A stretch of 41,988 bases of DNA. Source: Pseudoxanthomonas jiangsuensis (GTDB lineage Bacteria > Pseudomonadota > Gammaproteobacteria > Xanthomonadales > Xanthomonadaceae). Position numbers and translations under genes: made by a program. Of this stretch, positions 8,564-15,329 are shown in pieces. Every line of letters begins with the position of its first letter. Positions within the stretch are counted from its first letter, which is position 1. Location: positions 1 through 41,988 of the forward strand of contig NZ_PDWL01000027.1 of NCBI RefSeq assembly GCF_010093185.1, read 5' to 3'. Below the pieces are notes generated by a model. The model made no database searches, had not been told where the DNA came from, and was given only the letters and a program-made list of their open reading frames with translations.

Positions 8564-8848
8564 AGCGGGCCGATTGGCCTGCCACCCCTTGATTGCGCTC
8601 AATGATGCCGCCTCCAAGGCCGGGTCACCGCAGCGCGTGGAATACGTGCCTTGGCGGTACTGAATGGAGCGGGCCAGATCATCCGTGGCCTTGTGCCCAA
8701 GAGCATCAATCCGGGTCACCTCATCCGGCGTGAGGCGAAGGACGGCGGAAAAGCTGACAAAGGATTGGCTGCAGTTCACGTCAAGCACGTAGCCAATTCC
8801 ATCTCGCAACAGGAACCATGCATGGGGCTCGTGATCTACAACGACCAT
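8558..8848 (-). CDS. cassette 8: unknown 96-aa protein
   Basis: A 96-aa soluble protein of unknown function (start MVVVDHEPHAWFLLRDG). No signal peptide, membrane span or known motif is seen; two cysteines (about 26 and 73) are not in a metal motif. GGGAG lies ten bases before the ATG. The stop codon TAA is part of the attC core GCCTAAC, so insertion at attC defines the end of the protein. The compact beta-rich start resembles many single-domain cassette proteins, but I do not recognise the family. Confidence 0.65.
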   Translation of the reverse strand: MVVVDHEPHAWFLLRDGIGYVLDVNCSQSFVSFSAVLRLTPDEVTRIDALGHKATDDLARSIQYRQGTYSTRCGDPALEAASLSAIKGWQANRPAA

Positions 8849-8864
8849 TGATGTTGCTCCCGCG

Positions 8865-8924
8865 GCCTAACGCTTGAATTAAGCCGACTTGCGAAGCAAG
8901 TTCGGCTTGAATGAATTGTTAGGC
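8865..8924 (-). repeat. attC site 3
   Basis: Cores GCCTAAC (8865-8871) and GTTAGGC (8918-8924). The central stem is ACTTGC/GCAAGT, where other sites have ACCCGC/GCGGGT: paired changes that keep the fold. Confidence 0.95.
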
Positions 8925-9161
8925 GCGTACATAGAACCCCCACACGCCAGCTGAAAGCTCGCCTGCAGCGAACTGCACGGTCTTTGCGCCATCGCTGATC
9001 TCGTATTGCCACATCTTGTGAAGCTCTTGAGGGTGCGAAGGGTGCGGAAGCTCGATGGCGTCGCCCGAAATTCGTGACCAGCTATAAGACCATACGTTGA
9101 GTCCGCCAACGCGAAACGCTTGGCCGTCCATCGTGATCCCAACCTGCTGCCATTTGTGCAT
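8919..9161 (-). CDS. cassette 7: unknown 80-aa protein
   Basis: An 80-aa unknown protein rich in aromatic residues (WQQVG, WSYSWSRISG, WGFYVRA), which suggests a small beta-sheet fold. The stop TAA lies in the attC core. The first ATG at 9161 is only three bases from the preceding core and has no ribosome site; an internal ATG at 9131 has GGGA five bases upstream and would give a 70-aa product. I list the longer form. No family or motif recognised. Confidence 0.6.
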   Translation of the reverse strand: MHKWQQVGITMDGQAFRVGGLNVWSYSWSRISGDAIELPHPSHPQELHKMWQYEISDGAKTVQFAAGELSAGVWGFYVRA

Positions 9162-9164
9162 AGC

Positions 9165-9224
9165 GTCTAACGCCTGAGTTAAGCCGGCCCGCGAAGCGGG
9201 CTCGGCTTGAATGAATTGTTAGGC
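9165..9224 (-). repeat. attC site 4
   Basis: Cores GTCTAAC (9165-9171) and GTTAGGC (9218-9224); arms with GGCCCGC/GCGGGCT around GAA. Same length and orientation as the others. Confidence 0.95.
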
Positions 9225-9575
9225 CCTTGTCGGCGGGACTAAAACCGCATCCAGTTCGGGCTCCAACTGTGCTAAGGGAAAAACAGTGCGCTCAATGCGT
9301 GCAGTTCTCTCCGCGCAGTTTACGCGCGCCTTGACCTCGGTCGGGCGGTGATCGCCCGGGTACTTCCGCAACACTAGTTGGACCTCTGCATCGGTATGCC
9401 AAGTGGCGGAATCAAGAGACCACCGGCCATCCAGCGGCGCCCAGATGACTTCGCTCCTTGAGCAATCAACTAGGCGAAACCGGTATACCCAGTGAGAGTT
9501 GCGCACTTCTACGGGCTCCGCCTCAACGGCGAAGCGGCCAGTAGATGACTTCGAGATTTCACGATGTGTCTGCAC
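9219..9575 (-). CDS. cassette 6: unknown 118-aa protein
   Basis: A 118-aa unknown soluble protein. The start is GTG at 9575, three bases past the attC core, and there is no internal Met near the N-terminus, so a non-ATG start is required; it could be further in. The sequence alternates polar and hydrophobic residues (VEVRNSHWVYRFRLVD, AEVQLVLRKY), suggesting beta structure. The TAA stop is in the attC core. No recognised family. Confidence 0.55.
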   Translation of the reverse strand: MQTHREISKSSTGRFAVEAEPVEVRNSHWVYRFRLVDCSRSEVIWAPLDGRWSLDSATWHTDAEVQLVLRKYPGDHRPTEVKARVNCAERTARIERTVFPLAQLEPELDAVLVPPTRA

Positions 9576-9577
9576 GG

Positions 9578-9637
9578 GCCTAACGCCGGAATTAAGCCGC
9601 GCCGCGAAGCGGCGTCGGCTTGAATGATTTGTTAGGC
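9578..9637 (-). repeat. attC site 5
   Basis: Cores GCCTAAC (9578-9584) and GTTAGGC (9631-9637). The arms are identical to attC site 2, with spacer GAATGATTT instead of GAATGAACT. Confidence 0.95.
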
Positions 9638-9940
9638 GCGCACGATACCCGCACCGACGGCCTGCAACTGAGTGATTGCCGGAAGAGCATTGGCAAGAGC
9701 TGGAGCGAACCGCGCAGGATCCTGCATGGCTGCACCTGCAAGGACCTGGAGCAGGTTGATGAACTCGTCCACGCTGATAGAAACCACATAGTTGTGGTCT
9801 GCGTAGGTGTTGAAGTCCCTGACACGACTTTGCTTGACCTGCAAAACAGCATCACCTTCACTCCAGGAAAACTTTGGGTCAGGAAAGTGCGCCTCCCTTG
9901 AGCCGTAGTTTGCACCGGAGCCGTGCCTAGATATCTTCAT
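9632..9940 (-). CDS. cassette 5: unknown 102-aa protein
   Basis: A 102-aa unknown protein. The start at 9940 (MKISRHGSG) is chosen for GGGAAAG just upstream; a TTG five codons earlier is possible. The first half is polar (FSWSEGDAVLQVKQSRVRD); the second half is a likely amphipathic helical region (EFINLLQVLAGAAMQDP then ANALPAITQLQAVGAG). TAA of the attC core is the stop. No known domain recognised. Confidence 0.6.
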   Translation of the reverse strand: MKISRHGSGANYGSREAHFPDPKFSWSEGDAVLQVKQSRVRDFNTYADHNYVVSISVDEFINLLQVLAGAAMQDPARFAPALANALPAITQLQAVGAGIVRA

Positions 9941-9975
9941 AACTTTCCCATCCAAAGACGCAACTCGACATGCCT

Positions 9976-10035
9976 GCCTAACGCCTGAGTTAAGCCGACC
10001 CGCGAAGCGGGTTCGGCTTGAACGAATTGTTAGGC
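9976..10035 (-). repeat. attC site 6
   Basis: Cores GCCTAAC (9976-9982) and GTTAGGC (10029-10035); central stem ACCCGC/GCGGGT around GAA with one unpaired T on the plus strand. Confidence 0.95.
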
Positions 10036-10719
10036 ACTTCTTGCGATGGTTCGTAACGATCCGCCGTAAGAGCCGAAGAGGACTTCCTCCTCCGCTTCTT
10101 CCTCAACGTTGTCGAAGATTGTGTAATGCTTGAAACCAAGTTCACCCGCTAGGCGAATGATGTAGTCACGGGTTTCATTTGGAAGGTATTGGGACACCGC
10201 CACAGCGCGTTGGTCCGGCGCCTTGAGACCGCTAAACGTGGAGTAGCCAACCACTCCCAATTGGGCAAGACGGCTCCCGATTGCGTCCCGGTCCTGCAGG
10301 AACTCATTCACTCCAATCTTGATGTTCTTCAGCGCCGATGAGTCCGAGTCGGTCGACGTAATCTGCAACGGCGGCAAGCGTGATTCGATCTCCGCGATCC
10401 GCTGCGCGATGATTGCAATTCGCGCATCGTCTTTTGTAACAACAATTCGCTCGTTGGTTTTGCTGCTCAAGTATGTAGCGTAGTAAGAGTCCTCTTGCAT
10501 CTCCGGACGGAACTTTGTCTGGAGTAGGAAAACAGCCAAGAGAAACAATGGGACATTAAAAATTGCAGCGACTACGAGAGCTCTCATCTCCCAAGAGTCT
10601 GTAGGCATCCGCGAGGCGGCGATTAGAAAGCAAGAGTCAATGGCAAGCAGGCCAGCAAGCCATGCACCTAGAAGCTGGATTGGTTTTGTGATTTTTTCTG
10701 GCTTTACAGCATCACTCAC
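10030..10719 (-). CDS. cassette 4: two-helix membrane protein with cytosolic domain
   Basis: The largest cassette protein, 229 aa. Two transmembrane helices lie near the N-terminus (about 16-36 and 46-67, the latter followed by QTKFRPEMQEDSYYATYL). The rest is a soluble domain with a charged helix (DDARIAIIAQRIAEIESRL) and an acidic patch EEEAEEEV near the end. Start is GTG at 10719 with AGGGGA six bases upstream, a very good site. The stop is the TAA of the attC core. Similar membrane-anchored proteins are familiar to me from accessory regions, but I cannot name a function. Confidence 0.7.
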   Translation of the reverse strand: MSDAVKPEKITKPIQLLGAWLAGLLAIDSCFLIAASRMPTDSWEMRALVVAAIFNVPLFLLAVFLLQTKFRPEMQEDSYYATYLSSKTNERIVVTKDDARIAIIAQRIAEIESRLPPLQITSTDSDSSALKNIKIGVNEFLQDRDAIGSRLAQLGVVGYSTFSGLKAPDQRAVAVSQYLPNETRDYIIRLAGELGFKHYTIFDNVEEEAEEEVLFGSYGGSLRTIARSA

Positions 10720-10736
10720 AACAAGTCCCCTGAAGT

Positions 10737-10796
10737 GCCTAACGCTTGAGTTAAGCCGTGCCGCGAAGCGGCATCGGCTTGAATGAATTGTTAGGT
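10737..10796 (-). repeat. attC site 7
   Basis: Cores GCCTAAC (10737-10743) and GTTAGGT (10790-10796). Central stem GTGCCGC/GCGGCAT includes one G-T pair. The core gives the stop of cassette 3. Confidence 0.95.
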
Positions 10797-11267
10797 GCCA
10801 CCCGACGCCTCCGAGAGGACCGGTTGAATGGACCTAAACTCCGGTGTGGCCTGATGATGCCACGGGAACAGGCCAGCCTGGGAAGGCCACACAACCTGGT
10901 AGAGCGGGAAAGAACTGCCTTGGTAGTACCACCGGCAAAACCCGACGTGGTCGTGGTACTGCGTGAGCGGAACCTCAACAAAGCAGCAGGAATAGTTGTT
11001 GAGCAAAGCGTCTGTGGGACGTGTCAGGTCAAGCGGAGTACCGGCTCTGGCCGCGTCCGCCGCAATGGTTAGGATTTGATGCGCGATCTCAGACCTGAGG
11101 CCGAAGATGATGAGTTCGGGATGGCCGAAGCTTTGGAACAAGCCCACGGTAAAGGAGTACGGAGGTAGCTCACCGTCAGCCATGATGTTGACGCAGTGCC
11201 AGCCATAGTCGGCAATGTCATCAATGACCTTTTGCTCGCTCTTGTCGTCGCCTGAAGTGCGAACCAT
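10791..11267 (-). CDS. cassette 3: DUF4262-type protein
   Basis: A 158-aa protein resembling the DUF4262 family: DYGWHCVNIMADGELPPYSF, TVGLFQSFGHPELIIFGL and the following helix AHQILTIAADAARAG match the family's usual layout. Its biochemical role is unknown; it is a soluble protein without signal. The ATG at 11267 is preferred because AGGTG from the attC core lies nine bases upstream; a GTG at 11279 within the core edge is in frame and would add four residues. The TAA stop is in the attC core. This is the only cassette product I can place in a family. Confidence 0.75.
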   Translation of the reverse strand: MVRTSGDDKSEQKVIDDIADYGWHCVNIMADGELPPYSFTVGLFQSFGHPELIIFGLRSEIAHQILTIAADAARAGTPLDLTRPTDALLNNYSCCFVEVPLTQYHDHVGFCRWYYQGSSFPLYQVVWPSQAGLFPWHHQATPEFRSIQPVLSEASGGT

Positions 11268-11277
11268 CTCTAGTGGC

Positions 11278-11337
11278 ACCTAACGCTTGAGTTAAGCCGC
11301 GCCGCGGAGCGGCGTCGGCTTGAATGACTGGTTAGGC
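11278..11337 (-). repeat. attC site 8
   Basis: Cores ACCTAAC (11278-11284) and GTTAGGC (11331-11337). The loop is GGA rather than GAA and the right spacer is GAATGACTG, making it the most divergent intact site. Confidence 0.94.
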
Positions 11338-11342
11338 CGCGC

Positions 11343-11651
11343 CTAGAAGCACGCGCCAGCCCAAGAACACCCGACAAAGATAACAACACACAACGCCGAT
11401 GTAAGAGCAAAGCCCGAATATAGGATCGATAGCATGAAGCGAGCCGACCGCGTGAACTGCATGTTGCGATAGATTCCGACTACGCCAAGTAGAGGCGAGG
11501 CCAGCAGCGCCAGAAGAACTAACCCCTCCAAGCGCGCGCCGTAGAGACGGTTGAACTGAGGCAATACAAGAACTGCGGCAACCAATAGAAGTGGGCAGGC
11601 AAGAAGCCATCCAGTCAGCGAGAGTCTTCTTGAGATCGTGGCAGTGCCCAT
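11343..11651 (-). CDS. cassette 2: small integral membrane protein
   Basis: A 102-aa unknown membrane protein with three hydrophobic stretches (about 12-30, 42-60, 74-95). It starts six bases after the attC core, whose AGG could act as the ribosome site, and stops with TAG just before the next attC. A different frame (11332-11610) is also open but lacks membrane character and a good start, so I prefer this one. No family recognised. Confidence 0.6.
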   Translation of the reverse strand: MGTATISRRLSLTGWLLACPLLLVAAVLVLPQFNRLYGARLEGLVLLALLASPLLGVVGIYRNMQFTRSARFMLSILYSGFALTSALCVVIFVGCSWAGACF

Positions 11652-11656
11652 AAGCG

Positions 11657-11716
11657 GCCTAACGCCTGAATTAAGCCGACCCGCGAAGCGGGTTCGGCTT
11701 GAATGAATTGTTAGGC
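11657..11716 (-). repeat. attC site 9
   Basis: Cores GCCTAAC (11657-11663) and GTTAGGC (11710-11716); arms as attC 6. It separates the first and second cassettes counted from the attI-like end. Confidence 0.95.
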
Positions 11717-11728
11717 GGCACTCGCATG

Positions 11729-12097
11729 CTAGTCATAGATAAAGCTACCGAACTTGAACAAGACGGATTTGCCACGGAAGACGCCAAAAAAGTTGTCGGT
11801 GTTCTTGGGGCAATAGACGTGACGCACGTGATCTCCCGGCCCAGTGAGTGCAATTGCCTCGGTCCATTCAGGTGAGGCTGCCAGATCGGGAGCGCCAAGC
11901 CTACGGGCAAAGTCTAGTGTCTCATCGCGGCTCAGTGGCACGGAAACCTCACAGCCGGCAAGTCCAATCTCTCGCGAGAATTTCCTTGGCTCCAACTCAG
12001 GTTTGACCGATTGGTGAGCGCAGCCGCTAGCGAGCAGCGAAATGAGTAGAGCCAGTCTGAAAAGTCGGAGTTCGAATCCTGAAGTGCGGAAGTCCAT
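11729..12097 (-). CDS. cassette 1: putative lipoprotein
   Basis: A 122-aa protein with a hydrophobic N-terminal stretch and a lipobox LASGC (Cys26), so it is probably a lipoprotein exported and anchored in the membrane. The mature part has two further cysteines (Cys49 in GLAGCEV and Cys96 in VYCPKN) that could form a disulfide, and a C-terminal FFGVFRGKSVLFKFGSF segment. It is the cassette nearest the attI-like site and would be the best expressed if a cassette promoter exists. AGGCGG, from the attI-side core, lies six bases before the ATG. Function unknown. Confidence 0.7.
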   Translation of the reverse strand: MDFRTSGFELRLFRLALLISLLASGCAHQSVKPELEPRKFSREIGLAGCEVSVPLSRDETLDFARRLGAPDLAASPEWTEAIALTGPGDHVRHVYCPKNTDNFFGVFRGKSVLFKFGSFIYD

Positions 12098-12106
12098 GCT
12101 GTGCCG

Positions 12107-12113
12107 CCTAACA
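12107..12113 (-). other. attI-side core site of the cassette array
   Basis: On the minus strand GTTAGGC occurs immediately before cassette 1, without the inner arms of an attC. That is what remains at the junction of attI with the first cassette. The flanking sequence shows no integrase gene. Confidence 0.6.
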
Positions 12114-12126
12114 CCTATTCGATGAA

Positions 12127-12154
12127 ATTATGACGCATATCCCATACACATAAG
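12127..12154 (-). promoter_or_regulatory. possible cassette promoter
   Basis: CATAAT on the minus strand (12132-12127) resembles a -10 box, with TTATGT about 15 bases upstream, 30 bases ahead of cassette 1. The spacing is short and the -35 weak, so this is only a candidate for a cassette promoter. Confidence 0.25.
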
Positions 12155-12382
12155 CCCACGCAAACCTCCACTCGCCACCCGTCCGCTCAAATGCCGCACG
12201 CTCCCGGGTGGACGTTGGTGCGTAATCCATGTGCCTAATCCCGCCGCTTCCCTGGCGCGTGAAGGCCACGCTACAGCCCTACCCCGCCACTTTCAACGCT
12301 GAGCCTGGCCTTCGCAGCTCGAAGTGCCGGGCACGGGGCGTTCCGCATCGGCGACGACATTCAACGCACCGGCCACGAGGCT

Positions 12383-12681
12383 GCCGGGCTCCGGCGCCGC
12401 CCTTTTCCGCCCCGACGGCGCTGCTGCAATGCAGCGGCGCCGGGGCTTCCTGCTTCGCCGTCGATGCGCGTTTGCATCGACGTCGGACCTTTTTGCTCCG
12501 ATCACATGGCTCCCCAGCCACGGCCCCGGGGCTTTTCCGCCCCGCATTCCAGGCTCATGGCGCCGCCCTTGGGGCTTCCCAGCATGCAATCGGAATTTTC
12601 CTATACGCCGCTGGGCATTTTCCCGGTGGCCGCTCCCCGCATGTCGCGCCAGCGTGTGCGCGCCGGCACTCCGGCCGGCGC
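12383..12681 (+). ncRNA. candidate structured leader or small RNA: run of hairpins
   Basis: Consecutive perfect or near-perfect stems: 12383-12395 (5 bp), 12416-12442 (12 bp, loop AAT), 12459-12482 (9 bp), 12483-12501 (5 bp), 12507-12520 (5 bp, TGGCT/AGCCA), 12527-12544 (6 bp), 12607-12630 (9 bp with two G-U pairs) and 12660-12681 (8 bp). Pyrimidine loops such as TTTTCC recur. The run ends just before the ribosome site of the 12705 gene, so it would be a highly structured 5' leader if transcribed. It may also be a family-specific intergenic repeat. Transcription is not shown. Confidence 0.4.
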
Positions 12682-12704
12682 CATCGACAAGGAAGCCTGT
12701 TGCC

Positions 12705-13193
12705 ATGAGCCAGAACCTGATCGACCTGAATTTCTCCGCCGAAAGCCTGGCCGCGATCGACGCGGCATTGGCGACGCTGGAAGCCGAGCTGGCACCGCTG
12801 AAGGGGCTGGACCCGGGCCAGCGCCGCGACCTGACCAAGATCGGCGACAAGTCCGAGGCGTTCTGCCGGCAGGCGGTGACGGCCTTCTCCGAGCATGCGC
12901 AGGTGCTGCCGCGCAATTTCGACCTGGACGCCTACCGCGGCGACCTGGCCGCGCTCGATGCGCTGCGTCCGCGGCTGCGGCGCGTGGGCCGGCTGCAGGA
13001 GCTGATGGAGCACACGGAGATGGCGCTGGGCAGCGACCTGATGACCGCTTCGCTGGAAGGCTATGCGGTGCTGAAGGTGTCGGGTCGCAGTGCGGGCCTG
13101 GACGGGCTGCGGCAGGCGCTGTCGGCGCGCTTCCGCAGCCGGCGCGGCGAGCCGGCGGCAGCGCCGCCGGCGGAGGCGACGGCGCCGGCCTGA
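12705..13193 (+). CDS. conserved protein of unknown function, helical
   Basis: A 162-aa cytosolic protein, largely alpha-helical (AAIDAALATLEAELAPL, LTKIGDKSEAFCRQAVTAF, LDALRPRLRRVGRLQELMEH), ending in an Ala/Pro-rich tail from about residue 143. It resembles conserved hypothetical proteins found in many proteobacteria, sometimes loosely compared with phasins, but I cannot give a function. AAGGAAG is nine bases before the ATG. A perfect terminator follows at 13222. It is a single-gene unit with the hairpin-rich spacer in front. Confidence 0.8.
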   Translation: MSQNLIDLNFSAESLAAIDAALATLEAELAPLKGLDPGQRRDLTKIGDKSEAFCRQAVTAFSEHAQVLPRNFDLDAYRGDLAALDALRPRLRRVGRLQELMEHTEMALGSDLMTASLEGYAVLKVSGRSAGLDGLRQALSARFRSRRGEPAAAPPAEATAPA

Positions 13194-13221
13194 TCGGCGC
13201 GGGTGCGTGAAGTCGTGGAGG

Positions 13222-13252
13222 ATGCCCCGGCCCCGCCGGGGCATTCTTTTTT
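13222..13252 (+). terminator. rho-independent terminator
   Basis: A 10-bp stem (ATGCCCCGGC with GCCGGGGCAT, 13222-13231 and 13235-13244) followed by TCTTTTTT. It ends the transcript of the 12705 gene. Confidence 0.85.
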
Positions 13253-13275
13253 GTGCCTGCGCCGGAGCGATGGCG

Positions 13276-15168
13276 CTACGCCCCCGCGTCCGCGCCCCGC
13301 TCCAGCGCGCGCCTCACTTCCTCCAGCGCGTTCGGGTCGTCCAGGGTCGACAGGTCGCCCGGATCGCGCTGCTCGGCCAGCGCCTGCAAGGAGCGCCGCA
13401 ACAGCTTGCCCGAGCGGGTCTTCGGCAATGCGTTGACCACGTACACGCGCGAGGGCCGCGCCACCGCGCCCAGCTGTTCGCTCACGGTGCGCATCATCTG
13501 CGCCGCCGCTTCGGCCGCGTCGCCGTCGCTGCGCTTGAGGGTGGCGAACACCACCGGCACCTGGCCCTTGATCGCGTCTTGCACGCCGATCACCGCGGCC
13601 TCGGCCACGGCCGGGTGGCTGGACACCGACTCCTCGATCTCGCGGGTACCCAGGCGGTGGCCGGCGACGTTGATCACGTCGTCGGTGCGGCCGAGGATGA
13701 AGGTGTAGCCGTCGGCATCGCGGATCGCCCAGTCCAGCGAGCTGTACAGCTGTTCCTTGAAGTGGCTGAAGTAGCTGGCGATGAAACGCTCGTCGTTGCC
13801 CCACACCGTGCTCAGGCAGCCCGGCGGCAACGGCGGCTGGATCGCCAGCACGCCCTTCTGCCCGGGGCCGACGTCCTGGCCGCTGTTCTCGTCGATCACC
13901 CGCAGCCGGTAGCCAGGCGCCGGCAGGCCGGGCGAGCCGAGCTTGACCGGCTTCATCTCCACGCCCGGCATCAGGGTCAGTACCGGCCAGCCGGTCTCGG
14001 TCTGCCAGTAGTTGTCGATCACGGTCTTGCCCAGGGCGGTCGTGATCCAGTCCGCGGTGGGCTCGTCCAAAGGCTCGCCGGCCAGGAACAGGTACTGCAG
14101 CTGCGACAGGTCGCAGCTGCGCAGCCACTGCGGGTCCTGCTTCTTGAGTACGCGCACGGCGGTGGGCGAGGAGAACATGGTGCGCACGCCGTACTTCTCG
14201 CAGATCCGCCACCAGATGCCGGGGTCGGGCGAGGTCGGCAGGCCTTCGTAGAGGATCGAGGTGGCGCCGGCGATCAGCGGGCCGTAGACGTTGTAGGAAT
14301 GGCCCACCACCCAGCCGATGTCGGAGGTGGAGAACATCACCTGGCCCGGGCGGATGTCGTAGATCGCCCACATCGACAGGGCCAGGGCCACGGCATAGCC
14401 GCCGACGTCGCGCTGCACGCCCTTGGGTTTGCCGGTGGTGCCGGAGGTGTAGAGGATGTAGCTGGGTTCGTTGGATTCCAGCCATTCCACCGGCACTTCG
14501 GCGTCGGCGTGCTGCGCGGCCAGCGGGCCGTATTCCAGGTCGCGGCCGGGCTGCAGCGGCAGGTCGGCCGCCAGCCCGCGGTTGACCACCAGCACGTGCG
14601 CCGGCGGGTGCTGGGCGCGCGCCAGGGCCTGGTCCACCAGCGGCTTGAACGGGATCACCTTGCCGCCGCGGATGCCGGCGTCGGCGCAGACCAGCACCCG
14701 GGGCTTGGCATCGTCGATGCGCAGGGCCAGGTTGTGCGCGGCGAAGCCGCCGAACACCACCGAGTGGATCGCGCCGATCCGGGCGCAGGCGAGCATCGCG
14801 ATGGCCGCCTCGACCGTGTGCGGCATGTAGATCACCACCCGCTCGCCCTTGCCCACGCCCAGCGAGCGCAGCACCGCGGCGAACACGTTCACTTCGCGGT
14901 GCAGCTGGCGGTAGCTCAGCTCGCGCACCTGGCCGGTTTCCGAGGACCAGCCCACCAGCGCCAGCTGTTCGCCGCGCGCGTCCAGGTGGCGGTCCACGGC
15001 GTTGTGGCACAGGTTGGTGGTGCCGCCGGCGAACCAGCGCCGGAACGGAGGCGTGTCGTATTCCAGGATCGCCTGCGGCGGGGTGTGCCAGTCGATGGCC
15101 TTGGCGGCGTCGGCCCAGAACGCTTCCGGCTGTTCGATCGAACGCCGGTGGAAGTCTTCGTAACGCAT
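13276..15168 (-). CDS. prpE: propionyl-CoA synthetase PrpE
   Basis: A 630-aa ANL-superfamily ligase that activates propionate with ATP and CoA. Motifs: YTSGTTGKPKGVQRDVGGYA (AMP/phosphate loop), IDNYWQTETGW, the hinge GRTDDVINVAGHRLGTREIE, and the C-terminal PKTRSGKLLRR, where Lys588 is the catalytic and acetylation-prone lysine. The start (MRYEDFHRRSIEQPEAFWA) and NPLG-type termination follow Salmonella PrpE more closely than acetyl-CoA synthetase, and the length fits (Acs is about 650 aa). GGAGGG precedes the ATG. It is a lone gene 9 kb from prpBC, on the other side of the cassette array. Activity toward acetate as well is possible. Confidence 0.9.
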   Translation of the reverse strand: MRYEDFHRRSIEQPEAFWADAAKAIDWHTPPQAILEYDTPPFRRWFAGGTTNLCHNAVDRHLDARGEQLALVGWSSETGQVRELSYRQLHREVNVFAAVLRSLGVGKGERVVIYMPHTVEAAIAMLACARIGAIHSVVFGGFAAHNLALRIDDAKPRVLVCADAGIRGGKVIPFKPLVDQALARAQHPPAHVLVVNRGLAADLPLQPGRDLEYGPLAAQHADAEVPVEWLESNEPSYILYTSGTTGKPKGVQRDVGGYAVALALSMWAIYDIRPGQVMFSTSDIGWVVGHSYNVYGPLIAGATSILYEGLPTSPDPGIWWRICEKYGVRTMFSSPTAVRVLKKQDPQWLRSCDLSQLQYLFLAGEPLDEPTADWITTALGKTVIDNYWQTETGWPVLTLMPGVEMKPVKLGSPGLPAPGYRLRVIDENSGQDVGPGQKGVLAIQPPLPPGCLSTVWGNDERFIASYFSHFKEQLYSSLDWAIRDADGYTFILGRTDDVINVAGHRLGTREIEESVSSHPAVAEAAVIGVQDAIKGQVPVVFATLKRSDGDAAEAAAQMMRTVSEQLGAVARPSRVYVVNALPKTRSGKLLRRSLQALAEQRDPGDLSTLDDPNALEEVRRALERGADAGA

Positions 15169-15262
15169 CTGCCTGCCCTCCCGGTAGGTAGGCCGAAGGC
15201 TAGACCCGGGCGGGACGGGCGGCGTTAAGACCTTGGTCGAAAAACCGTGGCCTGGAACGGCA

Positions 15263-15284
15263 AACGCCGGGTTTCCCCGGCGTT
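15263..15284 (-). terminator. hairpin between S9 peptidase and prpE
   Basis: A perfect 9-bp stem (AACGCCGGG/CCCGGCGTT) with a four-base loop. Read on the minus strand it is followed by TTTGCCG, a weak terminator context, and could end the peptidase transcript before prpE. Confidence 0.4.
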
Positions 15285-15329
15285 GCGCTTCGCGAAAGGT
15301 TGATCGGGGTCGTCAATGCGGCCGCCCCC

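Larger units (their letters stand above)
8076..12113 (-). mobile_element. integron gene-cassette array without integrase
   Basis: Nine near-identical 60-bp attC sites alternate with nine gene cassettes of about 300 to 760 bases, all genes on the minus strand and all attC sites in the same direction. The first cassette begins at an isolated core site at 12107-12113, which marks the attI-side end. No tyrosine recombinase gene (about 1 kb) fits between there and the gene at 12705, and I found no remnant of one. The array therefore lacks its integrase (a CALIN-type cluster) or was separated from it. The distal end is damaged and abuts an IS110 remnant. Cassette DNA is visibly more AT-rich than the flanks, in line with foreign origin. 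Confidence 0.95.
12114..12704. other. 590-bp spacer, no gene, serial stem-loops
   Basis: I see no credible gene and no integrase remnant here. The half next to the array is plain; the half next to the 12705 gene holds at least seven stem-loops listed below. An open plus-strand frame through it is arginine/proline-rich and looks like a shadow of the base composition. Confidence 0.6.

Noticed and set aside
8919..9142. Alternative cassette frames ending in attC-coded tails such as NNSFKPN
   Set aside because: These frames overlap better candidates that start near the attC and stop in its core; the tails are translations of attC and not evidence of a gene.
8076..11716. Regular palindromic repeats that could suggest a CRISPR array
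   Set aside because: The repeats are 60 bp with defined GCCTAAC/GTTAGGC cores, and the spacers are 240 to 700 bases with genes. That is an attC pattern, not CRISPR.
12114..12704. Possible integrase gene or remnant next to the attI-like core
   Set aside because: No frame gives tyrosine recombinase motifs, and the space is too short for a full intI. The long plus-strand frame is Arg/Pro-rich and not similar.
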